From: Serinibacter arcticus
GTDB taxonomy: Bacteria; Actinomycetota; Actinomycetes; Actinomycetales; Beutenbergiaceae
Length of the DNA stretch: 64,000 bases
Assembly (NCBI RefSeq): GCF_003121705.1
Contig: NZ_PYHR01000002.1
Location: 1,736,001 to 1,800,000 of the forward strand
Direction of reading: 5' to 3'
A model generated the notes under the pieces. The model was not told where the DNA came from and did not search any database. It saw only the letters and a list, made by a program, of their open reading frames with translations. Below are positions 27,129 to 36,859 of this stretch, piece after piece. Positions within the stretch are counted from its first letter, which is position 1. Every line of letters begins with the position of its first letter. Both the position numbers and the translations under genes were made by a program.

Positions 27129-28604
27129 TCAGGCCGGGTCGGCCTCGTCCAGCCCCGGCAGCTCGCGCGTCGCGATGAGACGCCGGTACCAGTGGGCGGA
27201 GTCCTTCCAGGTGCGCTCGAGGGTCGAGTAGTCGACGCGGATGATCCCGAACCGGCGCTCGTAGCCCCACGCCCACTCGAAGTTGTCCAGCAACGACCAC
27301 GCGAAGTACCCGCGCACGTCCGCGCCGGCCTCGCGGGCCGCGTCGACGGCGGCGACGTGGTCGTGCAGGTAGGACACGCGCCGCGGATCGTGCACGCGAC
27401 CGTCCGCGGAGACCTCGTCCTCGAACGCCGCCCCGTTCTCGGTGACCATCGTCGGCAGCGCGGGGTAGCGGCGCGTGAGGTCGACGAGCAGGTCGGTCAG
27501 GGCGCCGGCGTCGATGTTCCAGCCCATCGCCGTGTACGGGCCAGGCTCGCGCACGAACGCGACGCGGTCGGCCCCGACCCACGGGGTGTGGGCCGACTCC
27601 CGGTGACCGGAGTTGTCCGAGGACGTGTCCCCCACCGGGGAGTGACGCACCATCGTGGTGGAGTAGTAGTTCACGCCGAGAACCGTCAGCGGCTGGTGGA
27701 TCGCCTCCAGATCGCCCTCCTGGACGAACGACCAGTCCGTGATTCCCGCGGTGTCCCCGGCCAGGCGCTCGGGGTAGGCGCCCTCGAGCATCGGCCCGGT
27801 GAACGCCCCGTTGGCGAGCGCGTCGATCTGGTCGACCGCGTCGAGGTCGGCCGCGGACGACGGGTCCTGCGGCCGCACGACGTGGAAGTTCAGCGTCACC
27901 GAGACCCGCGCCTGCGGCAGCACGTCGCGGATCGCCCGGACGGCGAGGCCGTGGGCGAGGTTGAGGTGGTGGACGGCTGCCAGCGCGGCGGCCGGCTCGG
28001 TGCGCCCGGGCGCGTGCACGCCGGAGGCGTAGCCCAGGTAGGAGCTGCACCACGGCTCGTTGAGCGTCGTCCAGGTGTGGACGCGGTCGCCCAGCTCGAT
28101 CGCCATCAGGCGGGCGTAGGTGGCGAAGGCCTCCGCCGTCGCGCGCACGGGCCAGCCGCCGGCGTCCTCCAGCTCCTGCGGCAGGTCCCAGTGGTAGAGC
28201 GTGACGACGGGATCGACGCCGGCTGCGTTCAGCGCGTCGAGGAGGTCGACGTAGAAGCGGACGCCCTCGGGGTTGAGCGGGCCGGTCCCGCCGGGCTGGA
28301 CGCGCGACCAGGAGATCGACAGCCGGTAGGCGTCGAGGCCGAGCGCCGCGATGTGCTCGACGTCCTCGGGCCAGCGGTGGAAGTGGTCGTCGGCGACGTC
28401 GCCCGTGTGGCCGAACTCCGTCACGCCCGGCGTGTGGGAGTAGGTGTCCCAGATCGACGGCGTGCGGCCGCCCTCGGCCGCTCCCCCCTCGATCTGGTAC
28501 GCGGCCGTGGCGGAGCCGAGCGTGAAGCCGTCGAACGTGCGGGGGCCGGTCTCGTGCGTCACGGTCAGGTCCTTGTCGTGGTCGGAGGTGGTGGTCTGGT
28601 TCAT
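27129..28604 (-). CDS. GH1 beta-glucosidase
   Basis: Retaining family 1 glycosidase, 491 residues, cytoplasmic (no signal peptide), releasing beta-linked glucose or galactose from the non-reducing end of oligosaccharides. The family signature [14 protein letters not shown] is at 27-40, acid/base Glu183 in TLNEPW and nucleophile Glu389 in VTENGAAF. The ATG at 28604 has AGGAGG just upstream. It is transcribed in the same direction as the GH42-GH43 chain but separated from it by a plus-strand DUF3072 gene, so it has its own promoter. In context it would finish cello-oligosaccharide backbones. Confidence 0.93.
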   Translation of the reverse strand: MNQTTTSDHDKDLTVTHETGPRTFDGFTLGSATAAYQIEGGAAEGGRTPSIWDTYSHTPGVTEFGHTGDVADDHFHRWPEDVEHIAALGLDAYRLSISWSRVQPGGTGPLNPEGVRFYVDLLDALNAAGVDPVVTLYHWDLPQELEDAGGWPVRATAEAFATYARLMAIELGDRVHTWTTLNEPWCSSYLGYASGVHAPGRTEPAAALAAVHHLNLAHGLAVRAIRDVLPQARVSVTLNFHVVRPQDPSSAADLDAVDQIDALANGAFTGPMLEGAYPERLAGDTAGITDWSFVQEGDLEAIHQPLTVLGVNYYSTTMVRHSPVGDTSSDNSGHRESAHTPWVGADRVAFVREPGPYTAMGWNIDAGALTDLLVDLTRRYPALPTMVTENGAAFEDEVSADGRVHDPRRVSYLHDHVAAVDAAREAGADVRGYFAWSLLDNFEWAWGYERRFGIIRVDYSTLERTWKDSAHWYRRLIATRELPGLDEADPA

Positions 28605-28633
28605 GCGGAGGCCTCCTGGGCGTCGGTGCTCAT
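28601..28633 (-). other. Possible 10-codon leader ORF overlapping the GH1 start
   Basis: ATG at 28633 encodes [10 protein letters not shown] and ends in a TGA overlapping the GH1 ATG by 4 bases. The GH1 ribosome site lies inside it. It has no clear ribosome site of its own, so it may be a leader peptide, the relic of a lost upstream gene, or chance. Confidence 0.2.
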
Positions 28634-28719
28634 GGTGACGGATGGGATGCGGGGTCTCGGGGACGGTCGGGTGGGAACTGCTTCGTCAGGATGTCGGTCC
28701 TCGGGCGTAGCGTCGCCAC

Positions 28720-28977
28720 ATGACCGAGAACAGCACGCCCGAGACCCCGCAGACCTCCGAGACCCTCGGCTCGTCCGAGCCCGTCGAGAACCCGTCGCTC
28801 GAGAAGGACCCCAGCGACTGGGTGACCGGCGACGAGCCGATCACCGACTCCCAGCGCAGCTACCTCGACACCCTGGCCCGCGAGGCCGGCGAGGAGATCT
28901 CCGCGGACCTGACCAAGGCCGAGGCCTCCGAGCACATCGACCGCCTCCAGGAGAAGACCGGGCGCGGCAAGAGCTGA
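28720..28977 (+). CDS. DUF3072 small protein
   Basis: An 85-residue acidic protein with a Thr/Glu/Ser-rich N-terminus and the conserved DUF3072 block DPSDWVTGDEPITDSQRSYL followed by TLAREAGEEISADLTKAEASEHIDRLQ. The family is widespread in Actinobacteria and Proteobacteria with no known function. The ATG at 28720 begins 115 bases from the divergent GH1 start. It ends 13 bases before the convergent GH43 stop. It interrupts two glycosidase transcription units without obvious functional link. Confidence 0.85.
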   Translation: MTENSTPETPQTSETLGSSEPVENPSLEKDPSDWVTGDEPITDSQRSYLDTLAREAGEEISADLTKAEASEHIDRLQEKTGRGKS

Positions 28978-28990
28978 TCCCGGTGGGTCG

Positions 28991-30592
28991 TCAGACCTGA
29001 CCGACATCGGTGGCCTCCCTCGCCGGTGTCGTCGCGAGTCTCGTGCTCGTGTCCGGGCCGTCCCACGTGCCGTAGCGCACCCGGGTCACCGTGGCGGGCG
29101 GACCTCCGGCAGCGCCCTCGACGACCACCCCGAGCACGACGCCGACGAACGAGTCGCTCACCTCGGAGCTGAGCTCGTGGTGCGGGACCGCGGCGAGGAC
29201 CTGCCAGTCGGGCTCGGCATCCGCCACCGACCGGTCCGCCGCGGCCCGGACGGGTGCCGCCAGCAGCTCGTAGCGGTACCCGTCCGAGCGGATCCCGAGG
29301 TCCACCTTCTCCTCCGTCAGAGGAAGCCCGGCCAGCACGCGGGTGGCGCCGGCGAGCGTCTGCACCGCCTCGACCACCGGACCGTCGGCGCAGCTCCGGA
29401 CCCGCACGACGACGTGCGCCGCCTCGTCCTGCAGGGCGACGAGCGCGACGGACCGCCGGGCCAGGTCGGTGGTGTCGATCCGGCCGGAGAGGGCGAACTC
29501 GTGTGCGTCCTGCCGGACGCCGAGGAAGGCCGGGACGCCGCGCTCCCGCAGGCTCACGGGCGACGGCGCCAGCGTCACGGCGACCGCGTCCGGAGCGCCG
29601 TCGTCGGGCTCGACCCGCCCCGCCACGGGTCCGCGCAGAGAGATCCAGGCGGGCGGCCGCCCGCCGGCGCGCGGTGCGCCGTCGGCCACCCCCTCCACCC
29701 GGCCGACGCCGGGGGCGAGGACGGGCCCGCGCTCGTCCCACCGTGCCGGCACGAGGAAGGTCTCGCGTCCGAGCGTGTGGTGCCCGGCCAGCGGTCGGGT
29801 GCCGAGCACGAGCGCCCACAGCTCCCCGGAGGCGGACTCCACCAGATCGGCGTGCCCGACGCACTGGACGAGCGATTCCCCCTCCCCCAGGTGCCGGTGG
29901 GTGAGCAGCGGGCTGCGCGGGTCGGTCCGGTACGGCCCGGTGACGACGTCGGCGGTGGCCGCGGTGACGGCGTGGTCGCGACCGGTGCCTCCCTCGGCGC
30001 CGATCAGCAGGTAGCGGCCGTCCTTGCGGTAGACGTGCGGGGCCTCGATCCAGGCGCCCGCGACGGCCCCGTGCCACAGCACGTGCTCGGGCCCGACCAG
30101 CTCGAGCCGCTCCAGGTCGAGCTCCCGCATCCAGATCTCACCGGGGCCGCGACCCGACGTCGTCGAGTCGCGCGCGGCGGACAGCCAGGCTCGGCCGTCG
30201 TCGTCCACGAACAGGTCGGGGTCGATGCCGGCAGCGTCGAGCACCAGGGGTGGGCTCCACGGCCCCGCGGGATCGGTGGCGCGCGTGACGTACGACGTCG
30301 CGCCGCTGCGGTTCTTCGCGACGGTGACGACGACGACGAAAGTCCCGGCGTGCCACCGGATCGTCGGCGCCCAGATCCCGTCGGACAGGGCCAGACCGTC
30401 CAGGTCCAGCCAGCTGTCGCCCTCGAGGACGTGGCCGACGAGCTCCCAGGTGCGCAGGTCGCGGCTGCGGTGCAGGGGAAGGCCCGGGTGGTACCCGAAC
30501 GACGAGGTCACGAGGTAGTAGTCCTCGCCCACGCGGCACACGGACGGGTCGGGGTGGCAGCCGGGAAGGACGGGGTTGACGATGCCGGTCAC
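28991..30592 (-). CDS. GH43 glycosidase (arabinofuranosidase/xylosidase type)
   Basis: Inverting five-bladed propeller glycosidase, 533 residues, no signal peptide. The catalytic base Asp15 is in [12 protein letters not shown], the pKa-modulating Asp in [13 protein letters not shown] (about 124) and the acid Glu183 in AWIEAPHVY. The C-terminal 200 residues form the concanavalin-like sandwich common to xylosidase/arabinofuranosidase subfamilies. The GTG at 30592 overlaps the GH95 stop by 4 bases, making this the last gene of a five-enzyme chain. In a xyloglucan context it could remove arabinofuranosyl or xylosyl caps; the exact sugar cannot be told from sequence. Confidence 0.88.
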   Translation of the reverse strand: MTGIVNPVLPGCHPDPSVCRVGEDYYLVTSSFGYHPGLPLHRSRDLRTWELVGHVLEGDSWLDLDGLALSDGIWAPTIRWHAGTFVVVVTVAKNRSGATSYVTRATDPAGPWSPPLVLDAAGIDPDLFVDDDGRAWLSAARDSTTSGRGPGEIWMRELDLERLELVGPEHVLWHGAVAGAWIEAPHVYRKDGRYLLIGAEGGTGRDHAVTAATADVVTGPYRTDPRSPLLTHRHLGEGESLVQCVGHADLVESASGELWALVLGTRPLAGHHTLGRETFLVPARWDERGPVLAPGVGRVEGVADGAPRAGGRPPAWISLRGPVAGRVEPDDGAPDAVAVTLAPSPVSLRERGVPAFLGVRQDAHEFALSGRIDTTDLARRSVALVALQDEAAHVVVRVRSCADGPVVEAVQTLAGATRVLAGLPLTEEKVDLGIRSDGYRYELLAAPVRAAADRSVADAEPDWQVLAAVPHHELSSEVSDSFVGVVLGVVVEGAAGGPPATVTRVRYGTWDGPDTSTRLATTPAREATDVGQV

Positions 30593-33015
30593 GACGCCGC
30601 CCCGCTCGGGAACGTCATCTCGTGGGCCTTGCCCGCGGTCAGCTCCAGGAGCCGGCGCTCGCCGTCGTGCTCGACGACGACCCGGTTGATCGAGGCGACA
30701 CCGTCGACCCGGACCCGCGCCGTCACCCCGTCCGCCCACCACGCGACGTCGACCACGAGCCCGCCGCGCGCCCGCAGACCTCTGACCCGCCCCTCGCCCC
30801 ACGGGCAGGCGGGGAGCAGGTGGAGGAGCACCTCGCCGTCGGGCGTGCGCTCGTGCGACTGCAGCAGCGCCTCGACGACGCCCGCCGTGAAGCCGAAGTT
30901 CCCGTCGATCTGGAACGGCGGGTGGGCGCAGAGCAGGCTGCGGTGGACGCCGCCGTCGTGCGGGCCCGAGGGCAGGACGCCGCCGGCCGCGTGGTCCACC
31001 GGGCGCAGGAACCGGCGCACCATCGCCGAAACTCGCTCGGCGTCACCGAGCCGGGCCCACAGCGCGAGCCGCCAGGCCAGGGACCAGCCGGTGCTCTCCT
31101 CGCCCCGTGCCAGCAGGCTGGTCCGCGCCGCGGCGAGCAGGTCGGGTGTCGCCCGGGTCAGGCTGCTGCCGGGGAAGACACCGATCAGGTGGCTCTGGTG
31201 CCGGTGCCGGGGGTCGGCGTCGACCTCGTCGCCCGACCACTCCGCCACGCGCCCGTCGGGCAGCACCCGGGGAGCAGGGAGCCGGCCGAGCAGGTCGGCC
31301 GCGCGGGCGAGCCGCCCCGGGTCGGCGACGTCGGCCGCGTACCGGAGCACGCCGTCGAGCAGGTCGCGGACCAGCTCGACGTCGCTGGTCGTGGTCCGCG
31401 AGAGCGACCGCTCCTGGCCGTCCGCCTCGAGCCACGTGTTCTCGGGACTGGTCGACGGCGACGTGACGACGGCGCCATCCTCACGGGCCTGCACCCACCA
31501 GAGAACGAAGTCCAGCGCCCCCCGGACCACCGGCCAGGCGCGCACCAGCGAGGCCTCGTCGCCGAGGACCTCGCGCTCGTCGAGCAGCATCCGCGCCAGC
31601 CACGCTCCCCCGAGCGGCCAGAACGACCACGACGGGCTGTCCTGCCCGTGCCCGACCGGGGCGGCGAAGCCCCACGGATCGCTGTTGTGGTGCAGCACCC
31701 ACCCCGGCGCGCCGTAGAGCTCGCGCGCGACGCGGCTCCCGGTCACCTGGACCCGTTCGAGCCACTCGAGCAGCGGCCGCCGGCACTCCGCGAGGTCGGT
31801 GACCAGCGCCGGCCAGTAGTTCATGGGCGTGTTGATGTTGGTCGTGTAGTTGGAGCTCCACGGCGGGCTCGTCTCGTGGTTCCAGATGCCCTGCAGGTTC
31901 AGCGCCTGCGTGCCGGGGCGCGACCCCGCGATCGTCAGGTAGCGGCCGAGCTGGAACGCGAGCGTCACGAGGGCGGTGTCGTCACCACCGTTCTCCCGCA
32001 GGTCGGTGAGCGCGTCGGCCGTGGTCCGCGGCGTCGTTCCGGACGCCACCCCCGACGGCGCCCCGAGCACGAGGTCGACGCGGTCGAACAGCTCCCCGTG
32101 GCCGGCGCGGTGCTCGGCCAGGAGGTCGGCGAGCGACCGGTCTGCGGCGGCCCCGGCGGTCACGTCCGCGAGCGCCCGCAGGTGGTCGCGGTCGCCGTGC
32201 AGGGCCGGCCGCGCGCCGTCGGTGGCCGGGTCGGGGAAGGCGTCGGTCGCCGTCGTCAGCACGAGGCGGACCCAGGTCGCGGCCTCGAGGTGGAGCGCGC
32301 CGTCGGCCACGCGGGCCGCGCCGTCCGTGAGGACGCGCACGGCCGCGACGGCGGTGACCGAGGGTCCGCCGTAGCGCGGCCCGCCCGGATCTCCGGGCCG
32401 CCAGGGCACGACGTCGTGGGGCAGCCGCACGGCGAGCGTCAGTCCAGCGTCGCTCGCGTGGACCTCGGCCCCCGGGTGCGGGGTCTGAAGGCGCACGACG
32501 GCGTCGGCCGCGTCCGCCCAGCGCCGCTCGCCCACGAGGGCCTGCGCCGGGGCGCTGGCGATCGTCACCCCGCTGCCGCCGCCCCACTCCTGCCGTACCT
32601 CGGCGCGACGGAGGTCCAGGTGGCGGAGCGCCTCGCCGTCGGACCCGGCGCCGTCACTCCCGCCGTCGACCTCCAGCACGAGGTCCACCAGCGGCTGGTA
32701 GGCCTGCGAGTGACCGCTCTGGAGCCCGGCCACGGCCGCCTCGGCGGCCGCGACGTCCCCGCGCTCGAGAGCGGAACGCGCCGTGGCCAGCAGCGCCGGC
32801 CCGTCCGCGGGAACCTCGGTGTCACCCGGCGCCCCCGACCAGCACGTCGAGTCGTTGACCTGCCAGCGCGCGTCGCGGGCCGTGCCGAAGCACATCGCGC
32901 CGATCCGGCCGTTGCCGACCGGGAGCCCGTCGGTCCAGGCGCGGGCCTCCCCCACCGTGATGACGAGCGCGGTCGAGTCGACGGCGTCCGTCAGGGGTCG
33001 TCCGTCGCGGCTCAC
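30589..33015 (-). CDS. GH95 alpha-L-fucosidase (or alpha-L-galactosidase)
   Basis: Inverting (alpha/alpha)6-barrel enzyme, 808 residues, cytoplasmic, cleaving terminal alpha-1,2-linked L-fucose or L-galactose. The N-terminal beta domain carries [20 protein letters not shown]. The barrel carries [28 protein letters not shown] (catalytic Asn), [10 protein letters not shown] (acid Glu) and [12 protein letters not shown] (Asp). The GTG at 33015 overlaps the preceding GH43 stop by 4 bases; the longer frame upstream is a shadow of that gene. Fucose capping of galactose is a hallmark of many plant xyloglucans, which supports the proposed substrate of the island. Confidence 0.9.
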   Translation of the reverse strand: MSRDGRPLTDAVDSTALVITVGEARAWTDGLPVGNGRIGAMCFGTARDARWQVNDSTCWSGAPGDTEVPADGPALLATARSALERGDVAAAEAAVAGLQSGHSQAYQPLVDLVLEVDGGSDGAGSDGEALRHLDLRRAEVRQEWGGGSGVTIASAPAQALVGERRWADAADAVVRLQTPHPGAEVHASDAGLTLAVRLPHDVVPWRPGDPGGPRYGGPSVTAVAAVRVLTDGAARVADGALHLEAATWVRLVLTTATDAFPDPATDGARPALHGDRDHLRALADVTAGAAADRSLADLLAEHRAGHGELFDRVDLVLGAPSGVASGTTPRTTADALTDLRENGGDDTALVTLAFQLGRYLTIAGSRPGTQALNLQGIWNHETSPPWSSNYTTNINTPMNYWPALVTDLAECRRPLLEWLERVQVTGSRVARELYGAPGWVLHHNSDPWGFAAPVGHGQDSPSWSFWPLGGAWLARMLLDEREVLGDEASLVRAWPVVRGALDFVLWWVQAREDGAVVTSPSTSPENTWLEADGQERSLSRTTTSDVELVRDLLDGVLRYAADVADPGRLARAADLLGRLPAPRVLPDGRVAEWSGDEVDADPRHRHQSHLIGVFPGSSLTRATPDLLAAARTSLLARGEESTGWSLAWRLALWARLGDAERVSAMVRRFLRPVDHAAGGVLPSGPHDGGVHRSLLCAHPPFQIDGNFGFTAGVVEALLQSHERTPDGEVLLHLLPACPWGEGRVRGLRARGGLVVDVAWWADGVTARVRVDGVASINRVVVEHDGERRLLELTAGKAHEMTFPSGAAS

Positions 33016-34583
33016 GCCACGCCCGGGTGCAGCAGGGGCGCCTGGCGCAGCGACCGCACGCCGACCTCGCCGCTCCCGACGGCGTACGGTCCGACCACCA
33101 CGCCGACGAAGCCGTGGGAGACCGTCGTCGAGAGGTGCCCGACGTCGACCTGGGCCACGACCCGCGCGCCGGTCTCCCCCTCCCAGGAGACCTCGGCGGA
33201 CCGTCCTCGGATGCCGATCCGGACGATTCCCGCCCCGGGCCCGGCGAGCGTGGCCACGTCCTGCGGGACGCCGTCGACGCATCGGGTGACCACCAGCAGC
33301 CCCCCGTCGTGCTCGGAGACCGGGGGGCGCAGGGCGGCCGTCAGCCACTGGGTGGAGGACTGCCTCACCACCAGCCCGACCTCCGTGACGTCACCCACCG
33401 GCGCGGACAGCTCGAGCGTGATCGTCGAGCACGGTGCGAGCAGGCGCCGGCCCACGAAGGCCGGTGTCGGGGACGCCGGCCCCGCACCCGCCGCGAGGCG
33501 AAGGGCGACGCCGTCCTCGTCGGGCGTCACCACCTCGCCGGGCAGGCGCCGGACGGCGACCCAGGGTTCCTCCTGGGCCCGGTCCGCCGGCTGCGACCCG
33601 TCCGTCGATGCTGCGGGCCCACCCGGCTCCGGCACGAGCGTTCCGGTACCGGGAGCGAGCACAAGGTGGTCGTCGACCCAGTCGGCCCTGACGAGGAAGG
33701 TCTCCCGACCGAGCAGGTCGACGCCGTCGACGAGTCGCGAGGCCAGCACCACGGCCCACCACGTGCCGTCCGGCGCCTCGACGAGGTCGGCGTGCCCCAC
33801 GTTGACCACCGCCGCCCCCGGACCGAGGTGTCGATGCGTCAGCACGGGATTGTTGGCGTTCACGGTGAAGACGTCCGTCGGCCTCGAGGCGCGACCGGTG
33901 ACGACGGCGTGGTCGCGTCCCGTCCCGCCCTCGGCCGCCACGAGGTGGACGAACTCCCCGCGACGGTACAGATGGGGCCCCTCGGTCCAGATGCCACCGT
34001 GGACGGCGCTCGTGAACACGACGGACTCGGGGCCGATGAGCGCGAGGGTCCGAGGATCCACCTCGCGCACCCACACCTCCCCCTGGCCGTTCCAGTCCTG
34101 CCGCTTCGTCTGACGAGCGCCGTGAGCCCAGATGCGATCGCCGTCGATCAGCAGCGAGAGGTCCCCGCCGGTGGCCTCGGGCCACCACACCGGCGCCGAC
34201 CACGGACCGGCCGCCTCCGGCGCCGTGACGATGAAGTTGCCGCGAGCGCCCTCCGGACCGCCCACGAGCTCGCAGACCACGAGGAACCGATCGCCGTCGT
34301 GCCTGATCGTGGGCGCGTACAGACCGCCCGAGTCACCGATCCCGGCGAAGTCGATCTGATCGGTGACGACGTGCCCCACGAGCTCCCAGCTCACCAGGTC
34401 GCGCGAACGGTGCACCGGCAGGCCGGGCAGGTACTCGAAGGTCGACGTCACCAGGTAGAACCACGCGTCGCCGTCCTCGTCCACCCGGCAGACCGAGGGA
34501 TCCGGGTGGAAGCCGGGGAGCACCGGGTTGGTCGCACCGCTCCACGCGAGCTCGTCCATCGCTACCGAGACCGGTGTGGTCAC
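33012..34583 (-). CDS. GH43 glycosidase, paralogue of the operon's last gene
   Basis: A 523-residue cytoplasmic GH43 enzyme. The base Asp28 is in [12 protein letters not shown], the modulating Asp in [14 protein letters not shown] and the acid Glu in [10 protein letters not shown]. The C-terminal beta-sandwich is as in the other GH43 of this operon, with which it shares architecture but modest similarity, so the two probably recognise different linkages. The GTG at 34583 overlaps the GH31 stop by 4 bases; ATG at 34559 is a less likely alternative. Probably an alpha-L-arabinofuranosidase or beta-xylosidase acting on side chains. Confidence 0.88.
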   Translation of the reverse strand: MTTPVSVAMDELAWSGATNPVLPGFHPDPSVCRVDEDGDAWFYLVTSTFEYLPGLPVHRSRDLVSWELVGHVVTDQIDFAGIGDSGGLYAPTIRHDGDRFLVVCELVGGPEGARGNFIVTAPEAAGPWSAPVWWPEATGGDLSLLIDGDRIWAHGARQTKRQDWNGQGEVWVREVDPRTLALIGPESVVFTSAVHGGIWTEGPHLYRRGEFVHLVAAEGGTGRDHAVVTGRASRPTDVFTVNANNPVLTHRHLGPGAAVVNVGHADLVEAPDGTWWAVVLASRLVDGVDLLGRETFLVRADWVDDHLVLAPGTGTLVPEPGGPAASTDGSQPADRAQEEPWVAVRRLPGEVVTPDEDGVALRLAAGAGPASPTPAFVGRRLLAPCSTITLELSAPVGDVTEVGLVVRQSSTQWLTAALRPPVSEHDGGLLVVTRCVDGVPQDVATLAGPGAGIVRIGIRGRSAEVSWEGETGARVVAQVDVGHLSTTVSHGFVGVVVGPYAVGSGEVGVRSLRQAPLLHPGVA

Positions 34584-36859
34584 AGGGCGATCACCACCTC
34601 GCCGGCGCCGCGAGCGTCGCCCACCGGCTCGCCGAGCGCGCCGAGCGCCACCGACCACGCGCCGGTCGCGTCGGTGCTGCTCACGCGGACCGTCTCGCCG
34701 TCGCGCACCACGCGGTAGGACGCGGGTGCCCCGGTGCCGCCGGGCACCGTGGTCGTCGCGTCGTAGCCGTCGGGGATCTCGAACAGGCGCAGCGTGACGC
34801 CGTCGGCCCAGTCGTACTCCGGCCGGTCGTGGACCGCGCCGACCGGCAGCACCGTGCCCGGGCGCACGTAGAGCGGCAGCGAGTCGAAGCCGTGCTCCTC
34901 GCGACGCCAGCCGTGCCCCTCGACCCGCTCGCCCGAGAGCAGGTGGGTCCAGGTGCCCCGCGGCAGGTAGACCTCGCACCCCGGCTCGGCCGAGAACACG
35001 GGGGCGACGAGGAGGGAGTCACCGAGCATGTACTGCGTGCCGAGCCCGGCGACGCCGCGGTCGCCGGGGAACTCCAGCGCCATCGCCCGCATCACCGGGA
35101 CGCCGGTGCGGCTCGCGGTCTCGCCCGCCGCCCCGAGGTAGGGCATGAGGCTCAGCTTGAGGCGGGTGAAGTCGCGGGTGACGTCGACGGCCTCGTCGTC
35201 GAACGCCCACGGCACCCGGTAGGAGTTCGAGCCGTGCAGCCGCGAGTGCGACGACAGCAACCCGAAGGCCACCCACCGCTTGAAGACGGCCGGGTCGGGC
35301 GTGCCCTCGAAGCCGCCGATGTCGTGGCTCCAGAACCCGAAGCCGCTCATCCCCAGCGAGAGGCCGCCCCGCAGGGACTCCGCCATCGCCACGAAGGTCG
35401 ACTCGCAGTCGCCGCCCCAGTGGACCGGGTACTGCTGGCCGCCGGCGGTCGCGGAGCGCGCGAACAGCACCGCCTCGCCCTCGCCCCGCTCCTGCACGAG
35501 CAGGTCGAAGACCACCTCGTTGTAGAGCTGCGTGTAGTAGTTGTGCATCCGCTGGGGGTCGCTGCCGTCGTGCCAGACGACGTCGGTGGGGATGCGCTCG
35601 CCGAAGTCCGTCTTGAAGCAGTCCACGCCGTCGTCGAGCAGCGCGCGGAGCTTGCCCTGGTACCAGGCCACCGCCTCGGGGTTGGTGAAGTCGACGAGCG
35701 CCATGCCGGCCTGCCACTTGTCCCACTGCCAGACGCTGCCGTCGGCGCGAGTGACGAGGAAGCCGAGCGCGCGGCCCTCCTCGAACAGGTAGGAGCGCTG
35801 GGCGATGTAGGGGTTGATCCACACGCAGATGCGCAGACCCTTGGCCTTCAGCCGCGCGAGCATGCCGGCGGGGTCGGGGAACATCTCCGGGTCCCACAGG
35901 AAGTCGCTCCAGTGGAACTGGCGCATCCAGAAGCAGTCGAAGTGGAACACCGACAGCGGCAGGTCGCGCTCGGCCATCCCGTCGACGAACGAGGTGACCG
36001 TCTCCTCGCTGTAGCTGGTGGTGAACGACGTCGACAGCCACAGCCCGTAGCTCCACGCGGGCACCCTGGCCGGTCGGCCGGTGAGCTCCGTGTAGCGCTC
36101 GAGGATCTCCTTCGGGGTGTCGCCGTAGATGACGTAGTACTGCAGCTCCGCCCCCGCGACGGAGAACTGCGAGCGCGAGACGACCTCGGTGCCGATCTCG
36201 AACGAGACCCGCTCGGGGTGGGCGACGAACAGTCCGTAGCCCGCGTCCGAGAGGTAGAACGGCACGTTCTTGTAGGCCTGCTCGGAGGCGGTGCCGCCGT
36301 CCTCGTTCCAGATGTCGACGCTCTGGCCGTTCTTGGCGAACGTGCCGAACCGCTCCCCCAGGCCGTAGATCGTCTCGGCCACGCCCATCGTCAGCTGCTC
36401 GCGCACGAACGGCCCCTCGGGGGTGCTGATGACCCCGACGCTCTGGGGCGTGGAGGAGGTCAGGACGCGACCGTCGGGGGCCACGAGCTCGAGGCCCCAG
36501 GGCCCGTCGGTGGCGACGCGGGCCGTGAGACGGCCGGCGGTCAGGGTCGCCGGACCCTTGCCCGGCGCCTCGGGCAACGTGATCTCGACGCCGTGGTCGG
36601 CCGACACTATCGGGAAGTGCGGGCCGCGGTCGATCCCGCCCAGGTGGTGGGAGATCCGCACCCCGACGACGTCGGGCAGGGGGGAGGTGAGCCGCACCGT
36701 GACGAGCGGCCGGTTGAGGGTGTCGCCGCGCGAGCCGATCGGCACGGTCGGGGCGTAGACGAGCAGGTCGTCGCCGTCCGCGACGACGTCCTCGACGTCG
36801 CGGGGGCGCAGGACCTCGACGCCGGGGCGCAGCTGCCAGTAGCCGTCGGTGAACTTCAT
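34580..36859 (-). CDS. yicI: GH31 alpha-xylosidase (YicI type)
   Basis: Retaining GH31 enzyme, 759 residues, no signal peptide, releasing alpha-1,6-xylose from the non-reducing end of xyloglucan oligosaccharides (isoprimeverose units). The nucleophile Asp418 is in FKTDFGERIPTD and the acid/base Asp484 in WGGDCES, both in the positions and wording of E. coli YicI. IYGLGERFG and the N-terminal MKFTDGYWQLRPGVE are also YicI-like. The ATG at 36859 overlaps the GH42 stop by 4 bases. An alpha-xylosidase is the strongest clue that the island targets xyloglucan. Confidence 0.93.
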   Translation of the reverse strand: MKFTDGYWQLRPGVEVLRPRDVEDVVADGDDLLVYAPTVPIGSRGDTLNRPLVTVRLTSPLPDVVGVRISHHLGGIDRGPHFPIVSADHGVEITLPEAPGKGPATLTAGRLTARVATDGPWGLELVAPDGRVLTSSTPQSVGVISTPEGPFVREQLTMGVAETIYGLGERFGTFAKNGQSVDIWNEDGGTASEQAYKNVPFYLSDAGYGLFVAHPERVSFEIGTEVVSRSQFSVAGAELQYYVIYGDTPKEILERYTELTGRPARVPAWSYGLWLSTSFTTSYSEETVTSFVDGMAERDLPLSVFHFDCFWMRQFHWSDFLWDPEMFPDPAGMLARLKAKGLRICVWINPYIAQRSYLFEEGRALGFLVTRADGSVWQWDKWQAGMALVDFTNPEAVAWYQGKLRALLDDGVDCFKTDFGERIPTDVVWHDGSDPQRMHNYYTQLYNEVVFDLLVQERGEGEAVLFARSATAGGQQYPVHWGGDCESTFVAMAESLRGGLSLGMSGFGFWSHDIGGFEGTPDPAVFKRWVAFGLLSSHSRLHGSNSYRVPWAFDDEAVDVTRDFTRLKLSLMPYLGAAGETASRTGVPVMRAMALEFPGDRGVAGLGTQYMLGDSLLVAPVFSAEPGCEVYLPRGTWTHLLSGERVEGHGWRREEHGFDSLPLYVRPGTVLPVGAVHDRPEYDWADGVTLRLFEIPDGYDATTTVPGGTGAPASYRVVRDGETVRVSSTDATGAWSVALGALGEPVGDARGAGEVVIAL

